DNA of 14,704 nucleotides, taken from Mariprofundaceae bacterium (GTDB lineage Bacteria > Pseudomonadota > Zetaproteobacteria > Mariprofundales > Mariprofundaceae). The translations under genes were made by a program, and so were the position numbers. The stretch spans positions 1-14,704 of the forward strand of contig JALSZZ010000099.1 in the NCBI GenBank assembly GCA_027075825.1, written 5' to 3'. Every line of letters starts with the position of its first letter. The stretch's first letter is position 1. A model generated the notes under the pieces. That model worked only from the letters and a program-made list of their open reading frames with translations, was not told where the DNA came from and made no database searches. Positions 5,983-13,821 of the stretch are shown piece by piece.

Positions 5983-8868
5983 ATGGATAAGGAACTGCTC
6001 GCTGAGTTTTTGTTGGAAAGCAACGAGAATATGTCAACTATTGAACAGCAGTTGATGGATCTCGAGAGTAATCCCGGGGATGCCTCCCTGCTGGATGCGA
6101 TTTTCAGAACCATTCATACCGTTAAGGGAAGTTGCGGATTTGTTGGTTTGAAACGTTTGGAGAAGGTTGCCCATGCCGGCGAGAATGTGTTGGGCAAGAT
6201 GCGGTCCCATCCCGGTTCGGTTACCGCTGATATTATTTCGCTATTGCTTGAGTGCGCGGATGCCATTCAGGTGATTCTTCAGGGGCTTCAGGAGCATGGC
6301 TGTGAACCTGTGGAGGATTATGCCGTGCTGATCGAAAAATTGCATGAAGCGGAAAGCATGATTGGTAATGCGTCTCGGCAGGATGGCGGCGAAGCAGGCC
6401 AGGGTAAGGTTGTGCCTGGTTGGCTGGCCGATTTTCCTGATGAGGGTATGACGCTGTTGCGGGAGGGCCTGGAAACACCTGAGCAGGTATTACAGGCCGG
6501 TTTTAACGTCATCAAGGCTATTGAGGGTATTGCAGCGCCCCGGGCGCTGAAGATTCTCGGAGCAGCAAAGGTGGCTGCCGGGAAGACCAGGCGTGAGAAG
6601 GAAACCACGGAACAGGCGGATAGCACCAAAGTGGACAGGGAAGCGACTGCAGCCGGCCCTGCGGCGGCGCCGACATTAAAAGTGGCCACGAGTAATGAAA
6701 CCCGGAGTGAGCCTGCCGCCGGGAAAACATCCTCGCCGGCACCTCAGGTCACTGAAACTATTCGTGTGAATGTATCACTGCTTGATTCCCTGATGAATCA
6801 GGTGGGTGAACTGGTGCTGACGCGTAACCGACTGGTGCAACTGGCTTCATCGCTGAGTTCTGCAGCTCTGAGCGAAGAGGGAGAGGCGCTGGATGCGTTC
6901 AAGTCGTTATTGCCACTGAGCAGGGAACTTAACCATATTACGGAAAGCCTGCAGGATCAGCTATTGAAAACACGCATGCAACCGGTATCCACGATCTGGG
7001 GAAGTGTGCCGAGGATTGTGCGGGATATCGGAAAGCAATTAGACAAGAAAATTCGCGTTGTTATGGAAGGCCAGGATACCGAACTTGACAGAACGATATT
7101 GTCAGCATTAAAGGATCCTCTGACGCATATTATTCGCAACAGCTGCGATCATGGAATTGAGTCGCCGCGACAGCGCCTTCAGGCCGGCAAGCCGGAAACA
7201 GGTACGGTGACATTAAAGGCATCCCAGGAGGCCGGCTCCATTCTTATTACAATCAGTGATGATGGCGGCGGTATTGATGCGGGGAAAGTCAAGCAGAAAG
7301 CTGTGGATATGGGAGTGCTGGATAACAGCATGGCCTCATCTCTCAGTGATGCTGCAGCCCTGCAGTTTATTTTTCATCCGGGCCTTTCAACGGCTGAAAA
7401 AGTTAGCAACTTTTCCGGGCGTGGCGTTGGCATGGATGTGGTGAAAAATGCCATCGAAAAAGTCGGGGGAAGTGTCGATATCCAGAGTGAGCTTGGATCC
7501 GGCACAACGCTATCTATCCGGATACCCCTGACCATGGCCATTATTTCCGGCATGCTGGTGAAGTGTTGCAACCAGCTGTATGCCTTGCCGCAGATCAGTG
7601 TGCAGGAACTGTTGGCAGCTGATGCTGATTCGCCTCACTGGTGCATGGTTGCCGGCAAGCCGTTTTTCCGTTTAAGAGGATTGTTATTACCTGTTATTCG
7701 GCTTGGGGACGCGCTTGAGTTGCCGGGAGAGCATATGAACCGGGGCAGTATTGTGGTGATCAGTGCCGGCAAACGTCGTGTTGGCGTGCTGGTGGATGAC
7801 ATTCTCGGCGCCGAGGAGCTGGTTGTGAAACCATTGGGGATGCATTTCTCGGAAATCGATATGTTCGGCGGATGTTCGATTCTAGGCGATGGCAGTGTGG
7901 TTCCTATTCTGGACTGCAACGGACTGATACATCGAATGAATATTCCACTTGAGGCAGAAGGAGTCGGCAATATGCCTGATGAGGTTCAGCATCAGGATCA
8001 TGAAAGTGACAAGCAATATACGCTGGTATTCGTTGCATCCGGTAAACGATATGCCATTCCAATGCTGCTGGTTGAGCGTCTGGAGATGGTCGCGGCCGGT
8101 GATATTGAGCAGGTGGCTAACAGGGAGGTTCTGCAATATCGGGGGCAGGTAACTCCTGTACTACGCTGGAACCGAATTATGGATGCTGAAGAAATACAGA
8201 GTGATGAATTTTGCTGTCTGATTCTTGCGGATAATGATAAACGTATGTGCCTGCAGGTGGACAGGATCGAGGATATTCTTGAGGCTGAACTGCATATCAG
8301 CATGAAATCTTCGGAGCCACTTCTTCTTGGTACGGCAATCATTCAGGGTAAGGCAACGGAAGTCGTGGACGTGTTTGAATTGCTGAAAGTAGCTAATCCC
8401 GACTGGTTTTGTGGAAAAGAGGATGTGCATGAGCGCCGCAAGGTATTATTTGTCGAGGATGCACCATTCTTTCGCACGATGCTAACACCTGTTCTGGAAA
8501 GCCAGCATTTTGAGGTCTGGCATGCCGGCGATGGGCAGCAAGCATGCGAGATTCTGGCGGAAAAGATACCGGATATTGTTTTGACGGATATCGAGATGCC
8601 TCGCATGGATGGTTATGAACTGGCCAGGCGTATTCGACAGAACGAACGATTCGAAGGGGTTCCTGTTATTGCCATTGCATCATCTCCTCCGGCTGAGAGT
8701 GATGAGCGCAGGCGATTGTTTGATGTTGTACTGGGCAAGACCGACAAGGATGCGCTGACGGCCTGTTTGTCGGAAATTAATCAGCCGCTGCTCCCGAGAA
8801 ACAGTAAAGATAAGGATGTTGCGATGTTCAGTGGCCCGATGCTGGTTGGAGGAAGGTCCGGTGAATAA
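5983..8868 (+). CDS. cheA: Chemotaxis histidine kinase CheA with two CheW-like domains and a receiver
   Basis: Cytoplasmic kinase that phosphorylates CheY and CheB under receptor control; 961 residues, far longer than E. coli CheA (about 650). In order: HPt with phospho-His H45 (IHTVKGS); an Ala/Pro/Glu-rich linker (about 125-255) with no evident P2 domain; the P3 dimerisation helices (about 258-340); and the HATPase domain with N-box N386 (IIRNSCDHG), G1 DDGGGI (426-431) and G2 GRGVGMDVV (479-487). A CheW-like P5 domain (about 514-655), a second CheW-like domain (about 677-805) and a receiver (about 819-935) follow. The receiver has E825/D826, D869 and K919, but Ala899 sits at the usual Thr/Ser switch position and Thr920 replaces the Pro after Lys. 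It may therefore be a phosphate sink or weakly switching. A good GGAGGG site (5972-5977) supports the ATG. Confidence 0.96.
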   Translation: MDKELLAEFLLESNENMSTIEQQLMDLESNPGDASLLDAIFRTIHTVKGSCGFVGLKRLEKVAHAGENVLGKMRSHPGSVTADIISLLLECADAIQVILQGLQEHGCEPVEDYAVLIEKLHEAESMIGNASRQDGGEAGQGKVVPGWLADFPDEGMTLLREGLETPEQVLQAGFNVIKAIEGIAAPRALKILGAAKVAAGKTRREKETTEQADSTKVDREATAAGPAAAPTLKVATSNETRSEPAAGKTSSPAPQVTETIRVNVSLLDSLMNQVGELVLTRNRLVQLASSLSSAALSEEGEALDAFKSLLPLSRELNHITESLQDQLLKTRMQPVSTIWGSVPRIVRDIGKQLDKKIRVVMEGQDTELDRTILSALKDPLTHIIRNSCDHGIESPRQRLQAGKPETGTVTLKASQEAGSILITISDDGGGIDAGKVKQKAVDMGVLDNSMASSLSDAAALQFIFHPGLSTAEKVSNFSGRGVGMDVVKNAIEKVGGSVDIQSELGSGTTLSIRIPLTMAIISGMLVKCCNQLYALPQISVQELLAADADSPHWCMVAGKPFFRLRGLLLPVIRLGDALELPGEHMNRGSIVVISAGKRRVGVLVDDILGAEELVVKPLGMHFSEIDMFGGCSILGDGSVVPILDCNGLIHRMNIPLEAEGVGNMPDEVQHQDHESDKQYTLVFVASGKRYAIPMLLVERLEMVAAGDIEQVANREVLQYRGQVTPVLRWNRIMDAEEIQSDEFCCLILADNDKRMCLQVDRIEDILEAELHISMKSSEPLLLGTAIIQGKATEVVDVFELLKVANPDWFCGKEDVHERRKVLFVEDAPFFRTMLTPVLESQHFEVWHAGDGQQACEILAEKIPDIVLTDIEMPRMDGYELARRIRQNERFEGVPVIAIASSPPAESDERRRLFDVVLGKTDKDALTACLSEINQPLLPRNSKDKDVAMFSGPMLVGGRSGE
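8848..8856 (+). promoter_or_regulatory. cheW ribosome binding site (decides a GTG start)
   Basis: GGAGGAAGG sits inside the end of cheA, and its GGAGG core ends eight bases before the GTG at 8861. An in-frame ATG at 8816 has no comparable site and would add 15 residues (MLRCSVARCWLEEGP) unlike a CheW N-terminus, so the GTG is preferred. Confidence 0.7.
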
Positions 8869-9352
8869 TGCATTGGGGGAGCTGTTCAGTTGTCGAGTCG
8901 GGGAACAATGGCTGGGATTGCCCGTTGATCAGGTGCTGGAGGTGGTAAATCATCAGCGGGTAACGCCGATGCCCTTTTCACCGCCCTATATTCTTGGTCT
9001 GATGAATTTGCGAGGGCAGATTATTACGCAAGTTGATGTGCGCGTACTGACAGGGCTGGATGTGTCGGAACAGCAACAACGAGTCTATGTGGTGATTGTT
9101 CGCTCCGGGTCGGGTGAAAGTGTAGGTCTTGTTGTTGATGAGGTGGGGTCGGTGAGCGCGGCTGAGCTGTCTGCATATGAAAAAATTCCTGACACCCTGG
9201 CATCAGTCTGGCAAAAAGTTGGTGAAGGCGTGATCAAGGATAACGAGCATGTGGTGGTGATTGTGAATGTAAATCGCTTGCTGGAGCTTAGCCTGCCGTC
9301 TGGCCAGGACCATATTGGTTGCGAAAATACTCCTGATACCGTGCTCCACTGA
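8861..9352 (+). CDS. cheW: Chemotaxis coupling protein CheW
   Basis: Cytoplasmic adaptor linking receptors to CheA. From the GTG at 8861 it has 163 residues, the usual CheW size, and is one CheW domain throughout: an N-terminal strand with LFSCRVGEQWLGLPV, the conserved ILGLMNLRGQI stretch (about 44-54), then VDEVGSV. The first bases overlap the last bases of cheA (GTGAATAA), so the two are translationally linked. The C-terminal tail after about residue 145 is polar and unremarkable. It is the last gene before the 150-base gap that may hold a promoter for cheB. Confidence 0.95.
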   Translation: MNNALGELFSCRVGEQWLGLPVDQVLEVVNHQRVTPMPFSPPYILGLMNLRGQIITQVDVRVLTGLDVSEQQQRVYVVIVRSGSGESVGLVVDEVGSVSAAELSAYEKIPDTLASVWQKVGEGVIKDNEHVVVIVNVNRLLELSLPSGQDHIGCENTPDTVLH

Positions 9353-9362
9353 ATCTGAGACC

Positions 9363-9377
9363 GCACAATAATTGTGC
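9363..9377 (+). promoter_or_regulatory. Perfect 15-bp palindrome (candidate operator)
   Basis: GCACAATAATTGTGC consists of 7-base arms around a single central base. It lies between cheW and cheB just upstream of a TATAAT box. The short centre and absence of a T-run fit a dimeric regulator site better than a terminator hairpin. The binding protein is unknown. Confidence 0.4.
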
Positions 9378-9406
9378 TTATAGTTCCAAAGGAAAGTGAC
9401 TATAAT
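9378..9406 (+). promoter_or_regulatory. Candidate sigma-70 promoter for cheB-cheR
   Basis: A perfect TATAAT at 9401-9406 is preceded, with a 17-base spacer, by TTATAG (9378-9383), a poor -35 box matching three of six consensus bases. The poor -35 and the palindrome touching it suggest a regulated promoter driving cheB, cheR and perhaps the kinase gene. The che genes before it run without gaps, and this is the only large gap in the cluster. Confidence 0.4.
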
Positions 9407-9431
9407 CTGGTTATCTGAAATGGATTAGTAA

Positions 9432-9460
9432 GAGGCGTAGTTCCGAGGCCTTCTCTTTTT
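9432..9460 (+). terminator. Weak terminator-like hairpin before cheB
   Basis: AGAGGC and GCCTTCT can form a short stem with one bulged T around a loop of about 11 bases, followed by CTCTTTTT. It could end some of the transcription coming from cheW, or act as a leader attenuator for a transcript from the TATAAT box. The stem is weak, so this is a low-confidence call. Confidence 0.22.
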
Positions 9461-9502
9461 CATCAGCAGATTAAATTAATAATACGAGAGAGCGCTGAAA
9501 CA

Positions 9503-10543
9503 GTGAAGATAAGCCTGTTGATTGCAGATGACAGCCCTGTGTTCAGGCATTTTCTGAAGCAATGCATTGCGGATATGAAGGGGATCGAAATCGTGGGTGA
9601 AGCACGAGATGGTGTTGATGCCCTGGAAAAAATGCAGGCACTACGTCCGGATGTGATGACGCTGGATATGACCATGCCCCGGCTTGACGGCATCCAGGCC
9701 TTAAGGGCAATGCGGCGAAGAAAAATAGGAACCAAGGTCATTGTGCTGACAAGCAGTGATGAGCCAGAAGCCAAGCTGGTTGTTCAGGCATTGAGTGAGG
9801 GGGCAAGCGAGTTTGTGCTCAAACCTAATGGTTTTTCCGGACAAGCAAAAAAAGAGCTTTCGGATTCTCTGCAGCTTTTGCTTCGGTCTGTGGTGCGCAA
9901 AACAAAGCCTGTGGCCAGGCGGGAGCCAGCCAGAATGGACAGGGTTTCACGGAGCACATCTTGTCCGGATGTGCTTGCTATTGGTGCCAGTACCGGTGGT
10001 CCGGCTGCATTGCAGGAATTGTTTGGCCGCTTGCCAGTTTCTTTCCCACTCCCAATTGTGGTGACCCAACATATGCCAGCCAACTTTCTGCGTTGTTTCG
10101 TGGATCGTCTGGATCATGAGTTGTCGCAAAATGTTTGTCTGGCCGAGGAAGGAATGCCGCTTGATGCAGGGGCAATTTATTTTGCACCGGGAAACAGGCA
10201 TCTGCAGATTGTGCGGCAGGACCATGCGTTGCGTTGCCATCTCAGTGATGCCCCCCCCGTACATCATTGTCGACCTGCTGTTGATCCCATGTTTTTTTCC
10301 CTGGCTAAACTTGCGCCTCTTGTGCGTACGCTGGCTGTCGTACTGACCGGTATGGGAGAGGACGGTGCCGCCGGTAGCGTTGCCTTATGTCGGAGTGATG
10401 GTTATATTATCGTGCAGGATGAAGCAAGCAGTGTTGTCTGGGGGATGCCCGGAGCAGTGGTTGATCGTGGCGGGGCTCATGAAGTCGTTCCTCTGGAGAA
10501 TATCGCCGAGAATATCATGAACCGGTGTCTGAAGTCGCCATGA
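9503..10543 (+). CDS. cheB: Chemotaxis protein-glutamate methylesterase CheB
   Basis: Removes methyl groups from receptor glutamates (and may deamidate Gln) when phosphorylated by CheA; 346 residues, normal for the family. The N-terminal receiver (about 1-120) has D9/D10, phospho-acceptor D55, the Thr/Ser switch at 83-85 (TSS) and K107. After a basic linker, the C-terminal esterase domain (about 155-343) carries the catalytic triad S163 (GASTGG), H190 (TQHMP) and D287 (GMGEDGA). The start is GTG behind only a weak purine-rich site (GAGAG, 9486-9490), but the receiver leaves no room for a later start. A run of eight C (10251-10258) falls in the coding region, at the codons for A250-P252. cheR follows after 15 bases. 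Confidence 0.95.
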   Translation: MKISLLIADDSPVFRHFLKQCIADMKGIEIVGEARDGVDALEKMQALRPDVMTLDMTMPRLDGIQALRAMRRRKIGTKVIVLTSSDEPEAKLVVQALSEGASEFVLKPNGFSGQAKKELSDSLQLLLRSVVRKTKPVARREPARMDRVSRSTSCPDVLAIGASTGGPAALQELFGRLPVSFPLPIVVTQHMPANFLRCFVDRLDHELSQNVCLAEEGMPLDAGAIYFAPGNRHLQIVRQDHALRCHLSDAPPVHHCRPAVDPMFFSLAKLAPLVRTLAVVLTGMGEDGAAGSVALCRSDGYIIVQDEASSVVWGMPGAVVDRGGAHEVVPLENIAENIMNRCLKSP

Positions 10544-10558
10544 TGCCTGGAGGGAGTA

Positions 10559-11380
10559 GTGCAGGAGGAGGAGTTCGAGTTTTTCCGTAAGCTTCTTCTT
10601 GGGCAAAGTGGTTTTGCACTGGAACGCCAGAAAATGTACTTATTGCAGGGGCGCCTGAAGCCATTGCTGGTAGAACATGGTATCTCCATGCGCGAGCTTG
10701 TTGTCCGTCTCAGAAGCGAAGAGCAGGTTTTGATGAGGCAGGTTGTTGAAGCCATGATGACCTCGGAAACCTTGTTTTTCCGGGATGATTATCCGTTTGA
10801 TGCCCTGTGTACAATAATTCTCCCGAAATTTGCGAATACCTCTGGCCAGATTCGGATTTGGTCGGCGGCCGCGGCGACAGGTCAGGAGGCCTATTCCATT
10901 GCCATGTCGGTGGCCGACAGAGTGCCGCACATATTTCCCCGCCTGAGTATTATGGCGACGGACATCTCTGCAAAAGCTCTGGCGCGAGCAAAAGCTGGAA
11001 TATATTCTGATATGGAAGTCCGGCGCGGGGTGTCTGATGCACTGCTGGCGAAGTTCTTTGAGCGAGATGGAGGCCATTGGAAGATTCGACAGCATATACA
11101 GCGCAAGGTTTATTTCCAGGAGGTTAATCTGGTGGCAGATGACTTACCCTGCCGCATGCATGCCGCGGGATCCTTCGATGTTATTTTTTGCAGGAATGTG
11201 CTGATTTATTTTGATGCGGAAGTGCGCAGGAAAGTCATTGATAACCTTTCCCGTTGTATGAATGCTGACGCTTTTTTGCTGACAGGAGGAGCCGAGAAGG
11301 CGGAAGGTGTCCGGTCAGTATGGCAGCGTATTCCTGTTGGGAGGCATCATATATGGCGGCTGATGGAAAGGGCTCGATGA
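10559..11380 (+). CDS. cheR: Chemotaxis protein methyltransferase CheR
   Basis: Uses S-adenosylmethionine to methylate receptor glutamates, opposing CheB; 273 residues, standard length. A helical N-terminal domain (about 1-70) precedes the SSETLFFRD-type motif (seen as TSETLFFRD, 68-76). The Rossmann-fold methyltransferase domain has the SAM-binding loop WSAAAATGQEAYSIAM (101-116), the acidic D135 that usually contacts the ribose, and the CRNVLIYF motif (211-218). The loop differs slightly from the common AASTGEEPYS form. The start is GTG behind GGAGGG (10549-10554), four bases away. There is no TPR extension. The receptor in this window has no pentapeptide tether, so CheR must act on it without that docking site. 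Confidence 0.95.
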   Translation: MQEEEFEFFRKLLLGQSGFALERQKMYLLQGRLKPLLVEHGISMRELVVRLRSEEQVLMRQVVEAMMTSETLFFRDDYPFDALCTIILPKFANTSGQIRIWSAAAATGQEAYSIAMSVADRVPHIFPRLSIMATDISAKALARAKAGIYSDMEVRRGVSDALLAKFFERDGGHWKIRQHIQRKVYFQEVNLVADDLPCRMHAAGSFDVIFCRNVLIYFDAEVRRKVIDNLSRCMNADAFLLTGGAEKAEGVRSVWQRIPVGRHHIWRLMERAR

Positions 11381-11389
11381 GGCGGTTGT

Positions 11390-11406
11390 CTCTCGGGGTC
11401 GGAGAG
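11390..11406 (+). other. Short inverted repeat between cheR and kinase gene
   Basis: CTCTC (11390-11394) and GAGAG (11402-11406) could pair around a seven-base loop. A competing smaller hairpin, AGAG-TGA-CTCT, is followed by TTT at once. Both are weak. They might cause slight attenuation between cheR and the kinase gene, or mean nothing. Confidence 0.2.
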
Positions 11407-11434
11407 TGACTCTTTTGCGTAAGTCGGTGATAAT

Positions 11435-13753
11435 ATGCTGATTCGGGATATCATGAATGACAACCCTGTCCATGTTTCTCCCCGTTCAACTCTTAGTATG
11501 GTTGTTGCCCTTATGGTCGAGAAAAATATCGGCTTTATGGTTGTGTCAGAGAATGGCCGGGCAGTTGGGGTGTTAACTGAAGGGGATCTGGTAAGCCTTG
11601 CTGCCAGAGGAATTGATATGACCAGTGCCCAGGCGAGAGAATATATGCATTCTCCTGTGTTCACCGTGCAAATGGATGCCAGTGTATTTCATGCCTATGA
11701 TGCGATGGTGCTGCGGAAAATCAGGCACCTGGTGGTTAGTGATCATAACGGGCTGTTGGCGGGTGTGGTCACCATGTCCAATTTTATTGCCAATCTGGCT
11801 ATTGGGCATTTTTCAGAGCTGCAGCGTGTGACAGATATCCTGCACCCGGTGAAAGTGACCGTGACGACACAGACGCCGCTTGTTGAAGTGATTCGTCTGA
11901 TGGATCAGTACAAACATGCCATGGTTGCTATTGATGAAGGCGGGCAGGCTGTTGGCATATTGACCTCCCGAGGTGTTGCGCGCCTGTGGCATATGACACA
12001 GGGAGAAATGACCGAAACGAAAATGGCTGATGTTATGCGTCCGGTACACACCATTCATTATCGGGAGTTTGTACCGGAAGCATCGACATTGATGAAGCAA
12101 TACCGTACGCGTCATCTAATCGTTGTCGGTGACCAGGGTCAGTATCAGGGATTGCTTACGATCAGCGATGTGGCACATAGCGTCGAAGGTCGCTATGTCG
12201 AGTTCATGCGTTCGCTTATGCGTGATGCTGAGGCTGGTTTTCCGGCAGCAGGAGAACAGGATAATGCGCTTTTCGAACGCAATCCGAATGCGGTGTTCTT
12301 CTTCGATCTTGATGGAAAGATTTGCCATATTAACCCGGCATGTATTCTGTTAACCGGCTATGCATCTGAGGCACTGCAGGGAAAGTCACTTGAGCTGTTG
12401 TGTGCCGCTGACAGTTACAGCAGTGCATTGAGGGCATTTTCGTCAGCCAGAGCGGGCGAGGCGCAAAGCGTGCAGGTCCAGTTATGCGGAAATGGGGGTG
12501 AACCTGTTTATACCTTCATGAGTTTTGTCCCGGTTGTATCTGGCGGAGTGGTTGATGGCATCTATGCCGTCGCCTTTGATATTACCGAGCGGATATTATA
12601 TGAGAATCGCTTGTATCGATATTCCCAGGCGTTGCAACAGGCGAATGAAGCCATTGTGATTGCAGATCACGCGGGCGTTATTGAATTCGCCAATCGTCGT
12701 ATGCATCAACTGTTTGGATGTTATGACGGAGAATTGTCCGGTCGATGTGTTTTTGATTTTGAATATCTGCAGGGGGAAGAAAGTACATATCGTGCACATG
12801 TGTGGCCTGCAATTACAAACGGGATGCCGTACAAGGGCGAGTTTCTGCATCAGGATGTGCAGGGACGGCGTCTGGCGCTGGAGGTTTCCTGTGCCCCGGT
12901 GTGCCTGCCGGATTCCGGGCATCCTGTTTTTTTTACCATTATCTATGAAGATATGTCTGACAAACAGGCACGAACAGCACAAATGTTGCATGCCCAGAGA
13001 ATGGAAACGGTTTCTATTCTCGCCGCCGGTGTTGCCCATAATTTTAACAATTATTTAGGGGCGTTCAGCGCTTCGGTATATATGATCAGGCAACAGCTTT
13101 CTGACAGGCCAGAGGTGGTCGAGCGTCTGGACAAGTTACAGAAGCTGACAAATGGCGCGGCTGCGCTGGTTGATCAGTTGTTGACGTTTTCGCGCAAGGA
13201 CAGAACGCCACCGGAGGTTTTTTCCTGGTCTCAGCTGGTTGCGGAAACACGTGGGCTGGCGCGTGTGTTTATTCCACGAAATGTCGCGCAACATTGGGAT
13301 GTTGATGAAGGTATTTGCATGTATGGCAGCGCCGGACAAATTCAGCAGTTGTTGCTGAATTTACTAAAGAATGCCTGTGATGCAGTCAGGAATGCCGAGA
13401 ATCCGGAAATTCGAGTGTGTCTGAAAACTGTTATGCTGGAAGACGAGCAGCTTTTGCGACGGAGAAAGGCATTAGGTGAGGATTATGTTATGCTGATGGT
13501 GAAAGATAACGGATGTGGCATTGATGAGCATGACAGGAAATTTATTTTTGATCCGTTTTTCACGACTAAAGGAGAAGATGAAGGAACCGGCTTGGGGCTT
13601 TCGATGGTCTATGCGGCGGCGCAAGCCCATCATGGTTGGGTTGATGTCTGTTCTGAGCCTGGAGAGGGTTGCGAATTTCGGCTTTATTTCCCAAAGATCC
13701 AGCGCGGAATCGAAGCGGCATATGTGGATGTCGGGAATATGGTGATTAAATGA
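11435..13753 (+). CDS. Soluble sensor histidine kinase with four CBS and two PAS domains
   Basis: Cytoplasmic histidine kinase of 772 residues with no membrane segment. Four CBS repeats form two Bateman modules (about 1-59, 67-120, 132-185, 197-250). Two PAS domains follow (about 276-390 and 398-510), then a dimerisation/phospho-acceptor region with H535 in AAGVAHNFNN and an HATPase domain with N-box N646, DNGCGI (691-696), FDPFFTTK (705-712) and GTGLGLSMV (717-725). The residue after the His is Asn where Asp or Glu is usual; this variant occurs in the family. CBS pairs commonly bind adenosine nucleotides, so energy-charge sensing is plausible but inferred. There is no attached receiver and no obvious partner regulator in view; CheY or the CheA receiver are possible targets. 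It starts 54 bases after cheR with a modest GGTGA site and is probably co-transcribed with it. Confidence 0.92.
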   Translation: MLIRDIMNDNPVHVSPRSTLSMVVALMVEKNIGFMVVSENGRAVGVLTEGDLVSLAARGIDMTSAQAREYMHSPVFTVQMDASVFHAYDAMVLRKIRHLVVSDHNGLLAGVVTMSNFIANLAIGHFSELQRVTDILHPVKVTVTTQTPLVEVIRLMDQYKHAMVAIDEGGQAVGILTSRGVARLWHMTQGEMTETKMADVMRPVHTIHYREFVPEASTLMKQYRTRHLIVVGDQGQYQGLLTISDVAHSVEGRYVEFMRSLMRDAEAGFPAAGEQDNALFERNPNAVFFFDLDGKICHINPACILLTGYASEALQGKSLELLCAADSYSSALRAFSSARAGEAQSVQVQLCGNGGEPVYTFMSFVPVVSGGVVDGIYAVAFDITERILYENRLYRYSQALQQANEAIVIADHAGVIEFANRRMHQLFGCYDGELSGRCVFDFEYLQGEESTYRAHVWPAITNGMPYKGEFLHQDVQGRRLALEVSCAPVCLPDSGHPVFFTIIYEDMSDKQARTAQMLHAQRMETVSILAAGVAHNFNNYLGAFSASVYMIRQQLSDRPEVVERLDKLQKLTNGAAALVDQLLTFSRKDRTPPEVFSWSQLVAETRGLARVFIPRNVAQHWDVDEGICMYGSAGQIQQLLLNLLKNACDAVRNAENPEIRVCLKTVMLEDEQLLRRRKALGEDYVMLMVKDNGCGIDEHDRKFIFDPFFTTKGEDEGTGLGLSMVYAAAQAHHGWVDVCSEPGEGCEFRLYFPKIQRGIEAAYVDVGNMVIK

Positions 13754-13821
13754 TAAAATTCGTTGGACAGTTGCATGTCAGGCATGGTTGCCTTATTATG
13801 GGATATAAGGGGATATTTTGA
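13750..13821 (+). CDS. 23-codon ORF bridging kinase stop and EAL-HDOD start
   Basis: ATG at 13750 overlaps the kinase stop as ATGA. The ORF encodes MIKFVGQLHVRHGCLIMGYKGIF and ends in a TGA (13819-13821) overlapping the TTG start of the next gene as TTGA. It has no clear ribosome binding site of its own but could be reached by re-initiation. The arrangement echoes the 16-codon ORF before the channel gene. It may be a translational relay and not a functional peptide, or chance. Confidence 0.22.
   Translation: MIKFVGQLHVRHGCLIMGYKGIF
13771..13799 (+). promoter_or_regulatory. Possible sigma-70 promoter before EAL-HDOD gene
   Basis: TTGCAT (13771-13776), a 17-base spacer and TATTAT (13794-13799) form a passable promoter. 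A transcript would start around 13806 and leave almost no leader before the ribosome binding site, which weakens the case. Confidence 0.25.
13807..13812 (+). promoter_or_regulatory. Ribosome binding site deciding a TTG start
   Basis: AAGGGG lies five bases before TTG 13818, which opens a frame beginning LFVRQPIFD, the conserved N-terminus of EAL-HDOD proteins. No ATG or GTG is placed to serve that N-terminus. Confidence 0.65.

Noticed and set aside
8816..8860. ATG start giving a longer CheW
   Set aside because: No ribosome binding site, extra residues unlike CheW, and a well-placed GGAGG site before GTG 8861.
9363..9377. Palindrome read as a terminator for cheW
   Set aside because: The stem is AT-rich with at most a tiny loop and no T-run follows, so an operator is more likely.
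9396..9428. Ten-codon GTG ORF overlapping the TATAAT box
   Set aside because: The AAAGGAA site is only one base away from the GTG, and the ORF is too short with no overlap to cheB.
12927..12934. Run of eight T in the kinase gene as a slippage site
   Set aside because: No alternative reading frame product or flanking signal; it looks like ordinary coding sequence.
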